This document shows, piece after piece, positions 14,001 through 24,705 of a DNA stretch of 64,000 nucleotides; positions within the stretch are counted from its first letter, which is position 1; the number at the start of each line of letters is the position of its first letter. The DNA is from Ciona savignyi (lineage: Eukaryota > Chordata > Ascidiacea > Phlebobranchia > Cionidae): contig CH003295.1 in the NCBI GenBank assembly GCA_000149265.1, positions 202,902-266,901 of the forward strand. Reading direction: 5' to 3'. The translations under genes and the position numbers were made by a program. The notes beneath the pieces were generated by a model. It worked only from the letters and a program-made list of their open reading frames with translations. It was not told where the DNA came from and searched no databases.

Positions 14001-16029
14001 CCGATGCTTATAAATTAGAACTGCTATAGGGGTTCCATATCTAATATCTTCATTTAATAAGTTATTCTTGTCGAGCTGTTTGACCTGTTATCTATAATAC
14101 GCAATTAATTATTGGCCGATAGTCTCGTGATTTGTTTGCAACTTAAACAACCACTTGTTTGCTTGCTAATCGCTTGTTGACAACTGATTGCCCGCGAAAA
14201 TACACATCGCCTCTTTTAAGCTCCCGAAAGTCGCTGAATTTATTATCAAGATTCCCGGTATTTGCGAATAAGACATCAGGTAAGCTAGTGTTAGAGTGTA
14301 TTTACAGACATTATCCAGTAGCTGTATTTTTGATGAATGGTTCCATTGGAATCTGAAGGGTCCAAACGCATTATGATTTTACTCCCGATTTATTTATTTA
14401 TTCTTTTTGCTTCACGCTTTTGACAGGCATGTCATTTCGCCAGGTTATTTGCAAGAACGAAATATTCAATCAGTTTGAAACTTTCAGTAATCCTAACTGA
14501 CATGCAGTTAGTTTGTAGCTTTGATTATCTAAAAAAAATTCCCATTGTCGAGAATATAAAATGATGATTTTTGGCATTTTTTTGATCAATTTCATTTAAC
14601 CTCTATATAAAAAGGAAGGAAATTGACAAAGCAAGTTGAATCTTTTGGGACTACTAACTTCGTCTTTATTACATCCAGTGAAAACAAATATATTTCAATA
14701 AAATTGGACATTTTATAAATGTAAGAATTTTAACGTAGTTGACACTCTATAGTTTTTTTTACTATAGAGCTGCAAGGATACTTTTAAAACAAATATCGAT
14801 AATCGCGATTAACATTAGTAAACATGCTGGGGAATTCTCAGAATCTAAACTAAACATTTTTAACGCATTGAAATGCGTTGCTTAATGACAATAACACTAT
14901 AATTTGTCTTCAATTAAGGCTTTTTAGGAAATAAACCTTATTTGAAATTATTGCAATAAGCTTACAAACCAATATATAAAACTTATAGAAGGAATAAGCC
15001 ATGCAGTATCGTCAGAAACGAAAATTTTGCCAGAGACGCCGAAATGCGAAGTTCGAAAATATTGCGTTAAGATATCCTAACTTATCGTAGCCTACCTTAA
15101 TCAAGCATTTAACATCGATGTGTTTAAATATCATTGATTTTAACTACGAAATCAGGTGTTTAGTCTTAAAACGCGGTAACATGCTGGCTAACGTATGAAG
15201 GAATTACGTATAAATATTTGCATTACCCATTAATATTTTGAAATGAAATAAAAGAATAGCATAATTTGAAAAATTAATAAACACGTGTGGAAAAATGACA
15301 TTTTTTGCAGTTACTTATTTTAGCACTGCTCCTGAGAAACTAATCCATATAGCAGTAATTTTAACTGTATTGTCGAATAGCCCTGACATTAAAGTCGGCC
15401 TTGTGACTATTTAATATTCGTAATTTTTATTCGTAAACGGGTGTAATTTTGCTCTCTAGCGAACTCCGCTGATTTGGGTTTCTTTTACGACTTTACGTTT
15501 AGCTTGTACGCGACAGACCATTTTGCCAAGGTATGTTCCTTTATCATTGAATGTGGATATATACGATGAATTTGGCGCTATTACCAAGGATTTTTTAACA
15601 TTAAATTTAAACTTTTTGAAAGTGAGCAAAGGCCTCGTACCCAACTTGTAACTATCAAGTAAAACTTATCAAAAATTGTTTACATTTGTTCTTAATTTGT
15701 AAAGCTAGTTTTAGACAAGTACTAATAATTACTTTATATAAAAACATCGTTACAAAACCACTGGTCATCTGACGGGCTTTTGGGTCGGCGCCATGTGTGA
15801 CTTTTACTTTGATCACAACGCAAATTAGAAAAAAAGTCTCAGAATACCTTACTATTTCTCTGCATTAGCATACTACTAAAAAATAAATAAACGCTACCCT
15901 TACTTTACAGCAGTTTATATTTAAACAGATCAATAAAAAATAATGTTAATTGTTTTTATGAGTCTCCATTTATTTGACCTTCCTATTTGAGAAATTTAGT
16001 GAAATATTTATGTTAACGGTAAATGGGAA
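11096..16029. other. long intergenic stretch without recognised genes
   Basis: I see no exon with a recognisable domain on either strand. Short open frames at 12465-12698 (+), 14159-14356 (+) and 15456-15644 (-) lack any family signature. A T-rich-loop hairpin lies at 14745-14769. The sequence is less repeat-laden than the rest of the window and has many CG steps. It could be single-copy regulatory DNA for the flanking genes, but that is only a guess. Confidence 0.45.
14745..14769. repeat. 9-bp perfect inverted repeat with T-run loop
   Basis: ctctatagt at 14745-14753 is the exact reverse complement of actatagag at 14761-14769, separated by seven T. A hairpin is possible. No nearby gene gives it a role. 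Confidence 0.6.
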
Positions 16030-16195
16030 AATGCCGGTGAGATGTAACACAGTTAATTGTCAGATTACCTCGTGTCCGCCCTACCGGAGATGTTGCAGTG
16101 TGTTACGTAAGACTTTCTTAATACGTGAGAATTTCCTTTAGTTTGAGTAGAAGCCATTAACTCAACTTGTTCGTGCCAAGAGCATATCTGTCTTG
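16030..16195 (-). repeat. diverged SINE copy (reverse orientation)
   Basis: It runs tail to head: an AATGGGAAAATGC-like tail, gattacctcgtgtccgccct, ccggagatgttgcagtgtgt, then tttagtttgagtagaagcc. These are reverse complements of the body of the 42755 family. Confidence 0.6.
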
Positions 16196-16392
16196 TTCGC
16201 TTTTCCGTTGCATGCAGTACTGGTGTTTGTAAAAGTTTCATGAGATATAGTTGAAATGCCAGTGTTTTAACTTATTTGTTTCTTCATTCCTATCAAAACA
16301 GCAAATGTATGTGCAGTTGAGCAAAATCAATAAGAGCCAAAGTATGCAGCGTATTGGTTGGTTTAAACATTAACATTGTCTTTCACGTATGT

Positions 16393-16755
16393 CTACATTT
16401 TGTCCCCCTCACCCCACCCTATTAGTTCTCTCGGGCTTGATCCCCTTTTCATGTTCGTGAAGCGTCGTACTACCCCACTGGCCAAAACCTCCCCAGCATC
16501 GGAGCCTTCAGCGTCTCCTGGGTCGAAACGGTCACAAGTAAAATAACTTAGGCCTATGCTAGACCTGTTTCGGCCTGGGCAGCCGACGACCATTCCCTCT
16601 TATATGCATTTCAGATTTAAATTATATTCTTTTTTGGCGGATCACAGGACCAGCCTTATTGCCAAGTGGAAAAATAAAGAAGAATTCTACGTCGCTCTGC
16701 AGCCAAGGATCATTTTTAACACCAAGCCGCAGCACCGTCAACCTCACAACATATA
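16393..16755. other. C-rich anomalous stretch, possible orphan exon
   Basis: Base composition shifts to C-rich here (tgtccccctcaccccaccct near 16399). A plus-strand open frame at 16556-16756 contains a pyrimidine-rich acceptor-like ttcag near 16612 and encodes a basic peptide (IAKWKNKEEFYVALQP). I do not recognise it, and the assembly gap 450 bases downstream prevents following it. Confidence 0.2.
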
Positions 16756-17204
16756 AACAAAACCAACGCCTTTACCATAATTTTTACAAGCCAAGTCGAT
16801 GATAGAATGGTCACTTGAATTTTTGTATAGATCGTAGGCCTATCTATCGTGTTATGACGTGTATCGATCGTGTTATGCGACTGCATTTACCATGGTAATG
16901 CGAGTGACAAATCATCACCTTATCGATAAATCACTTTAATCTTAACACTTGTATCTTAGCCTATACCCTGCCATTGTTGGCGGGTAACCGATACGTGTAT
17001 TGTCGTACAGTGTTTGGAGTTTGGACACTAAATAATTTCAAGGATTTTGACGTAGATAAAGTGGTTGAATAAGATTTGGACTTTGTAATATGCTATTAAG
17101 TAATGACTAATGATGCTTCACAAAGAAACCCATATTACGGTATTTTCTTTATTTGATGAATAATGAAAATAAAAAAGGTTTTTTAAACGTTCGTAGAGGA
17201 CCTG

Positions 17205-17304
17205 NNNNNNNNNNNNNNNNNNNNNNNNNNNNNNNNNNNNNNNNNNNNNNNNNNNNNNNNNNNNNNNNNNNNNNNNNNNNNNNNNNNNNNNNNNNNNNNN
17301 NNNN
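17205..17304. other. assembly gap (100 N)
   Basis: Exactly 100 unknown bases, a conventional placeholder length, so the true distance is unknown. It lies in intergenic DNA about 550 bases before the PEDS1 start codon. Confidence 0.99.
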
Positions 17305-17850
17305 TTCGAGTCATTAAAATAGTGGTAACCGGTAACCAACTTTACTTTTTGAATAAAAAAACTGGACCCGGTAATCAACTTTATGATATCATATATGTTG
17401 AAGGCATTACGTATGATATAATTATAAAAACCCCTGATATAAATAAAATCTGTAAAATGTAAGTGCATCGATCGTACCCATCGTAGTTAAGAAAATACGA
17501 GACATTGCCCAAGTACTTTGACAGGACAGGAATCAGGATCGCCTCTTTAAGGGAAAAACATAAAACCAGAAAAAGATGAATATTGCACATTAAATAAAAG
17601 TGTTTTAATTAAACCTAAATCTTTACTCAAGTATTAATCACTAACAATAAATGTTTAGTTGTTCTTTTGTTTGTGCAATTTTCCTTTTTTTATATTAAGC
17701 CTACTTAGTTTTGTTCGTTTAAATATTGAACGTGGGGATTTTAACTTGCTGCTAAAATTTGTTTCACATGTTCTGTCTATTAGTTAGATATTCTTTAGTT
17801 CTGTAGAAAATCAGCTTTACTTACGAAATCTTTTACTTATCGTTCATCCC

Positions 17851-20800
17851 ATGGGACAACACGGTAACGATTCTATGGCAGAGGAAGACCCTAATGGGAA
17901 CAAAGAGAATACCTCGGACAATTCACCAAGATGGGGACCTAACAATGAAGGAGCCAAAACTTTAAAAAATCTTTATACAAAAGGTATGGGCGAGTATTTC
18001 GACATTTAAATGATCGTTGTCATAGGTATTTTATGGACTCCTGCTTTAAATAGTTATCTAAGTAATTTAAAATCTATTTCATCATTTCTTTACTACCGGC
18101 ATGTACCGAACTGCCAAAATGTTTAATGAATTACCTCGAATTTATTTGTGGATTAACCAGTATTTTACTAAATGTTAACTGTCGTGTTTTAGTCAGCTCA
18201 TCAGTTAATCATGCATTATCATACAGCCCTGATGGATGCCCTGTTACCCCCTGTTGTTCATTAATCATACAATATGGACTGTCACCTACGTACCTTAGTA
18301 ATCATGTAATTTTTAGGTGCCATCTCTTAAGCTTAAAAACTCCATTTAAATATTGTTCCCCAAGGGTTTTTGTGTTTAACAATTAAATAATAATTGTTTG
18401 TTTGACAACTACATTTTGAGGTAAATGTCAAAAATTGTCGCTGCATTACCATTCATTAAAAGATAGTCACCAAAATATAGAATACTTGGTTTAAATTCAT
18501 CATCACATATGATAAATAAAGATAAATTGTTCAATCTACTAACACCGGTCCCTTTATTTTGTACAGGTCCACTAGGTCCGCTATGTCCAGCGCTAGGTCC
18601 CGCGCTAGTCTCAGTGCTCTGCCCTAAACACTAATTCAAACCCTGCCCTAAGCACTAATCTCAACCCCAGAACTAACCCTAACTCCAACCCCATGTTTAA
18701 AACTAACTCTAGCGGACCTAGCAGACCTGTACAAAATATAGGGAACACGGGTATGAACAACATACGGTCCGTGAAGGGATTTTGACCGACCCCCAGACTA
18801 TATCCAACCATACTGGTACCCTATAATTAAGATATTGAATACTATTCAGGTAATAATCCGGCTCACCAAGAACTTCATTTTCCCACATCCCGCCTGCCGA
18901 CTATAGAAGTTTCCCACCCCCAAACTAACAGATTAATTCACTGGAATATGACATCAATGGCTGTACGCTTGATGACATTATGCACATGTGTCGTTACTTA
19001 GCTTACTTAGGATACAGGTTTAGGATATTTATGTTTATCTCCGTAAATAGGAAAACCAAGGGGGTTAACACACAGGCAATTGTCAGATCAAACTCCATCT
19101 ACTGTCAACCGGTGCTGTTGCTGCGTGTTTTGTATGATTCACATGTTCCTTTAATTTTATAGAACCCAATAATCTGCTGAGTTCAGGCAATGTCTGTTAA
19201 GTGCCTTGCCCAAGGACACAACTGACTACCTAGCGACCAGTTTTGAAAGGCAAGGCGCGACGCACTTTACCACCAGACTAGTCTGTCTGACTATGCTTAA
19301 TTGTAGACGGGGTTTTAAGGTTAAATAGGTATCCCGATTTTCTACACTGACCAAGATAGAACCATCCACATACATTCTAGTAGGCTTTCACCACACCAGT
19401 ACTTCTCTTAACAACATTTAAATTATTATTCTGAGCAGTGGTGTTAAATGAATTATTATTTTTAGAGAAAAGAATTCAAGAGCTCATCTCATTTTACACT
19501 TGCGTTGTCCTCCTGCTTTGGCACTTCTACTACATATTGAACAATCTTTATTCTTCAAGTTTTGGTTACACTTTTTTTGCCTTATGTAAGTGTTAAAGTT
19601 TTTTGTATTTGTTTAGTTATGTATAAAGGTAACTATTCGGTGTTTAGTTTAGGATGTTTAATATTATACTCACAGTAGTTATAACCGTAAATGACTCAGT
19701 ACTATGATGAAATGAAATTTCAAATGATCTGGTTTGTTTTGTGGATTATGCCATTAGAATATCATCACAATTTTTAGCACCGTTTATTAGCGTACTCACA
19801 TTTTTTTATTCAGTTTTAGGGATTTTGTCCGCTGATTTTGCGTCTGGGGTAGTGCATTGGGCAGCAGACAGTTGGGGGTCCGTTGATCTTCCCATTGTGG
19901 GTAAAGCATTTATTCGGCCTTTTCGTGAACACCACATTGACCCTACAGCAATCACAAGGCACGATATGATTGAAACAAATGCTGATAATTTTATGTTGGC
20001 AATTCTACCAGTTTCTGTATGCATCTACTTATTCCACTTTAGACCAGGTAATTAGTGTTTTGCTGGCTGTTAAATGGAGAAATAAATATACTACCAATAT
20101 GTAGATATGTAAATTGTAAATGGATTATTTATGTCTGACAATTGTTTTTATTATCATTTTAATGACTTTAGTTATATAATGTGTCGTACGGGTCTGTGTA
20201 ACATGTTGTTTGGCCATATAGGCTATAGCTTTGTAGTGTACATTTTCTGTACTCAATATAAGCACATTGTTATGATCTAATAGCTGTAATACGCTGGAGA
20301 TGAATAATACGTGTTAAATGTCCTCTGCTCTAAATTATTCACATTATTGTCATCATAGTATTCAATATTTAAAATTATTTAAATGTCAACCCACACTTTT
20401 GTTTTGTTTTTTTTAACGTCTAGCATTTACTTGACATTTGGCAGGTGATGTCAGCAGCTTCTACAATTTTTCTGTATATGTTTGGTTTTTTATGTTGTTT
20501 GTGTGCATGACGAACCAGATACATAAGTGGTCGCACACATATTTTGGCTTACCAGCATGGGTCACAACACTGCAAAATTTGAAGTTGATTCTTCCAAAAC
20601 AGCACCACAGGATTCACCATGTCTCCCCACATGAAACGTGGGTTACTATTTTGTAATTATCTTTATATTTGTATTTTTTAGTTAACATCTCATTGCATTA
20701 CAAAATTTATTTCAAAATTCTTGTAATTATAAAATACTAACAAATATGCAATAAGTTTAGCATATGATCTTGTATTTTATACATGATAAATTTAACCAAA

Positions 20801-21224
20801 TAATTAGATGTTTCATATATGTATGTCATTTAGATAGCTCTTTTCCTTCATGAACAATTGACTTTCAGATGTCTCAAAATTAGATTGAATTCTAATTGTA
20901 TCAAGTCTATATACATAGCCATGGGCCATGACGATACTGGCTTATGTTTAAGCCCAGCTGAAGAGCAATATTTGTCTGTACCTCTCACTATTTGCAATGC
21001 AAATAGACAATCCCTGTTCAAAGTTCATTTTCTTATTTTCGACAAAGTTCACACATTAAGTATTTATCAATATCAGGTACTTCTGTATTACAACTGGCTG
21101 GCTGAACTGGCCACTGGAAAAGATAAGATTTTGGACCGCATTGGAACACTGTATAACTGCTGTCACTGGTGTAGAGCCACGAACTGATGACATGAAATGG
21201 ACTAAAGGTGGTTCATCCAAATGA
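17851..21224 (+). CDS. PEDS1: plasmanylethanolamine desaturase (TMEM189/Kua family)
   Basis: Five exons, 17851-17983, 19466-19585, 19814-20047, 20445-20637 and 21077-21224 (TGA), join in phase to 275 residues, close to the family's usual 270. The enzyme sits in the ER membrane and introduces the vinyl-ether double bond of plasmalogens. Signature residues are present: [10 protein letters not shown] near 91-100, [19 protein letters not shown] (122-140), NQIHKWSH (186-193) and [13 protein letters not shown] (214-226). These hold the His clusters thought to bind iron. Hydrophobic helices lie at about 54-72, 78-92, 144-160 and 171-187. The first 44 residues are hydrophilic and not conserved. No UBE2V1 fusion as in the human read-through is seen. 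Intron 1 is about 1.5 kb and holds a foldback element and a SINE. I am confident of the family. Confidence 0.95.
18541..18752. mobile_element. foldback MITE-like element with telomere-like interior
   Basis: The arm at 18556-18582 is the reverse complement of 18711-18737 over 27 bases with two mismatches. Similarity weakens further out to about 18545 and 18750. The interior is a degenerate C/A-rich array of CCCTAA- and CTAACCC-like words (aactaaccctaactccaacc near 18671). It lies in PEDS1 intron 1. The inverted ends suggest a non-autonomous DNA transposon; the superfamily is not clear and I cannot fix a target duplication. Confidence 0.65.
19040..19262 (-). repeat. tRNA-derived SINE copy (reverse orientation)
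   Basis: It runs in reverse: aaccaagggggttaacacac, then caattgtcagatcaaactcc, tgtatgattcacatgttcct, gttcaggcaatgtctgttaa and gcccaaggacacaactgact. It lies in PEDS1 intron 1 and is the reverse complement of the family at 42755-43017. Confidence 0.75.
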
Positions 21225-23722
21225 GAAATTGTTTTCTATCATATCTGTGTAAAAGTAAATAATTACATGATCATGAATTTTAGGTTAGTTTCAAAATGTA
21301 ATCACTCAGTATGCCGTATTAAAGTGTTTAGTGCAAAGTACTGTGATTAGTTTAATTTGATTTTTTTAAACTGAAACGTACATTGTTATGCGACACACCT
21401 TATAATGGCAAAAATTAAAATAATGTATCAGTATTTTATTTTTTTAACCTGCCGTATAAAAAGCATAAAACTGGATTCTGAATTGGATGGATTTGTGGTT
21501 TTTGTTTTGGTAGGAGTAATCTGCATTGCAGATTTACCAGCTGGAACAAAAATTCTTATTTTGCTTTGACGTTAGCTCTTATAACATTTTTATCCAGCAC
21601 TTGTGTGCACTGTTGCTTAATTCATTAATTTGTGTGGAAGGTGAATTATTTCGGAAATTAACTCCTTGCAACAGGATAGTGTGTTTTAGTCAATCAATCA
21701 ATTGTTATGGCATTAACTTACACTTTTTGTTTTATTGGTTAACACTGTAAGCCCCAAGAGTATTTTGGTGATTGTAATATGCCTTTGGTGAGTGTACTGG
21801 TACCATCAAATGGACAGCTTGAAAGGTGGTTGCAAGTGTTCTATATATAAAGCTTTTATTTTAAATTTTTTATTCTTTTTTCATACAATTTCATCAAATA
21901 AAATCACATGATGATATAAGAACAAGACAAAGCGGGAAAAGCACTTAATAAAACACTAATCATGTTACAATAAAGGGTAACAAATAACAATAACCTATAT
22001 ATTTAGCATTTACATCTGAGTTCATTTTATAAATTGTCGTAACTGCTTCTTATTCTTTCCGATATTCTGTTATCCCTTCCTCGTATATTATAATATATTT
22101 GTAAAAAACAATTGTACTTGCAGTAATCCTTTCATAATATAGGAATACTTTCAACTTCTTTGTAGCATTACTGGCAATAAATTGTTTAATCTAGTTACCA
22201 GTAAACTTTACGCTGCGTTTAAACTGAGATCTATAACTTGTGTAAGTTGAAAAGTTTCATGTTGGTTTGTAACCGTATGAATTAACATCACTTTTAATAT
22301 AAATGACAGACTGTTATTTTGTCATCTAAACGTTCGTCTATATGTTTTATTTTTTTAATTTATTAAAGAGCGTACTAACTTAATTAAATAATAAATACTT
22401 AACATGTATTAAAAACGAATTCTTAGACTGTAAGAAATGGATTTTTTATATACATGCATAGAAAAATCGGCCGATTACTTCGCGTCCAACATCTAGTTAT
22501 TGGAGCATTGTATGTATGATTGTGACTTTTTATTTTACTTCAACCCAGGCCAGATTGGTGGTTTTACTTCAACCCATTAATTAAGTGATTCAGGAGACGC
22601 GTTGCTACATTTATTTACCAAGTACACAAGCAACCATTAAGCTGGTTTCTAGACCAACAACTGTTACCCCGTAGAACGCTGTAACCTACAAAGGCCAGTC
22701 AGTAAGTCTAGTCACACGATTGGATTTCCCACATTTCACAATTTTAAAGGGAGATGCAGTACATGCACTGGGGATAAAATTAAACACAGGAGAAAGGGCA
22801 CTTAAAACTCAATACAGCTTAGCTTATTAAGAAACGAGTCTGTTGCATCCCCCCATGTTCATACTTTTATATGTATATATTATAATATGCATAGCGCCTG
22901 TTCGACGCCGGAAAAAAAACAACATCGACAGACGTCAGCCTATGACGATTTTACTGTAAATTCCGGTTTATATAGCGTCCAATAAATTTAAAATCCAATC
23001 TTGCTCACAGCGCGGTTCGCTAGCACGTCAGGTAGCCTCAAACCAACCGCCATTACCAACGATTTACCAAGACTAAACTATAGCGAGCTCCACAAATAAT
23101 TTTATCTTATGCTCCAAGCTACGGGAATTTTGACAAAGACCGGCCTATTATAATATCCTATTTATTGAAAGTTTTATGATTGCTAAGTAACACTTAATAT
23201 GCGTAAATCGCTGTAACTTATTAGAGTAAATTTTCAACCTTGTTTTTGGTAGAATCAACTTGTCAAACTGAAAGCAGATTTTATACAAAAAGATTAGCTT
23301 TGTACATTGGTGTCAGGTGACAGCGGTGGGAATAAAGGTGGTGCCCAGAAAGGGTTGCAGATTCGAAACTAGTCGCCAGCTAGTCGGCCGTGTCCTTGTG
23401 CAAGGCAGTTAACGGACATTGTCAGAACCCAGTGAAAACATAGGTTCTACCAAATTAAAAAAACGTCTGAATCATAGACTTCACAACGCACTGCAATAGT
23501 TCCGGTAACCCGACCGTGCGCGTAAAGTGATTTTACGAATACCCGTATGAATATCCTAACCATCAACCCGTTTTAAAGTAGTCAAGTATACAAAAGCCCA
23601 CTTGTAACGCATTGTAAACACGGATGTTGTAACCAACAATTGTTCACCGTTGCACAAAACTAACGCAGTCAAGCATTACGGATTTGACAAGTCCAACGGC
23701 GCGATCGCAAATAATGATCGTC
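21225..23722. other. intergenic, PEDS1 3' flank to tRNA
   Basis: AT-rich DNA after the PEDS1 stop. A short direct duplication (ttttacttcaaccca) occurs at about 22533 and 22563. A SINE copy lies at about 23330-23560. No gene recognised. Confidence 0.5.
23330..23560 (+). repeat. tRNA-derived SINE copy
   Basis: The head block gggttgcagattcgaaacta is followed by gtgtccttgtgcaaggcagt, cggacattgtcagaacccag and caatagttccggtaacccga. Same order as the intact copy at 42755. Confidence 0.75.
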
Positions 23723-23794
23723 GGGGATATAGCTCAGTGGTAGAGCATTCGACTGCAGATCGAGAGGTCCCTGGTTCAAATCCGGGTGTCCCCT
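23723..23794 (+). tRNA. tRNA-Cys (anticodon GCA)
   Basis: The 72 bases fold as a standard tRNA. Acceptor arm ggggata pairs with tgtcccc, including one G-T pair. The anticodon loop ctgcaga gives GCA. The internal promoter A box is tagctcagtgg (23730-23740) and the B box ggttcaaatcc (23773-23783). The discriminator base is T, as usual for eukaryotic tRNA-Cys. There is no intron. It is intact and probably functional. Confidence 0.96.
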
Positions 23795-23795
23795 G

Positions 23796-23801
23796 TTTTT
23801 T
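23796..23801 (+). terminator. RNA polymerase III terminator
   Basis: A run of six T starts two bases after the tRNA-Cys acceptor stem, the usual Pol III stop signal. Confidence 0.85.
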
Positions 23802-23907
23802 CCGCTTGTTGGGCAACTCGTGAAACCAAGTTTTTTATTGTGACTGGTTGTAAAGTTGTCAAAGGAAGCCTTAGAATGAGTCTCTTTATTCAACTATGGG
23901 GCTAGAT

Positions 23908-24165
23908 CAGAGATGTCCAACCTGCGGCCCGCTAGTCATTTTCACTCCAAGTAGTATTTTGAACTTCTTAGTCTAATTAAAATGTATCAGTCAGCTTTTA
24001 GCGGCGCAGTTATAGTATGGGAGCAACAGGAATATATATAGCTATAATGGTTCTTAATTGTTTCTTTATGTACCCATTTTTCTTAAAATTTAATAGGTTC
24101 TGCGGCCCATTGAATTATTTTAAGTGACAATGCGGCCCACTACAATAAACGGTTGGACATCCCCG
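23908..24165. mobile_element. non-autonomous hAT-type transposon (MITE)
   Basis: The 258-bp element begins cagagatgtccaacc and ends ggttggacatccccg, terminal inverted repeats of about 15 bases with a few mismatches. It is flanked by an exact 8-bp duplication, ggctagat, at 23900-23907 and 24166-24173. An 8-bp target duplication and CAGNG-like ends are hallmarks of the hAT superfamily. GCGGCCC words recur near both ends. No transposase frame is present, so it must have been moved in trans. Confidence 0.88.
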
Positions 24166-24214
24166 GGCTAGATAGAGTACAATATTATATCTTTATTCCA
24201 AGTGGGAACACTTA

Positions 24215-24430
24215 CCTTGGTGGTTCGTTCGTCGCCTGGTCCATAGCTAGATGATGGTGTCCTTGAGAAATGCACTTAGCGGACATTGGCTGAATCCAAC
24301 ATATTAATGCGTTTTATAACTAAATTAAAGAAACGTGTCAATCATACTTAACACACTGCAATAACTCCGGGAACCCGACGGTGGGGATATGCCCGTGTGA
24401 TAACAACCCCACCATTTTCCACTCCTGGGG
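24215..24430 (+). repeat. tRNA-derived SINE copy
   Basis: ggtggttcgttcgtcgcctg, then cacttagcggacattggctg, aaagaaacgtgtcaatcata and caataactccgggaacccga. It matches the family body at 42755 with scattered changes. Confidence 0.7.
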
Positions 24431-24705
24431 ATAGACCAAATTATCCTATGTTCCACAGGTGTTACCAATTGATCTGACCAGCCGGACGAAGTATTTGTTT
24501 CAATGATCCTAACCAGAAAAAATTACTTCACACCGACATGCAACTGACATATAACAACTACAATTACACAAACAATTTCCGAAGCATTATTTATTGCAGG
24601 TATGTGACCACTGATTGATGAAGATTTAGTTGGCAAGTATAATATTATCTCCGAACTGAACTTAAACGAACGATCTTCCCACCATGGTGGCCACAAAAAT
24701 TACAT

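Larger units (their letters stand above)
23795..24705. other. tRNA to zinc-finger gene spacer
   Basis: Contains the Pol III terminator, a hAT-type miniature element (23908-24165), a SINE copy (about 24215-24430) and the 3' flank of the minus-strand zinc-finger gene. Nothing else recognised. Confidence 0.6.

Noticed and set aside
23669-23893. Minus-strand open frame of 74 aa with DLNQGPLDLQSNALPLSYIP
   Set aside because: It is the antisense translation of the tRNA-Cys gene, a common artefact.
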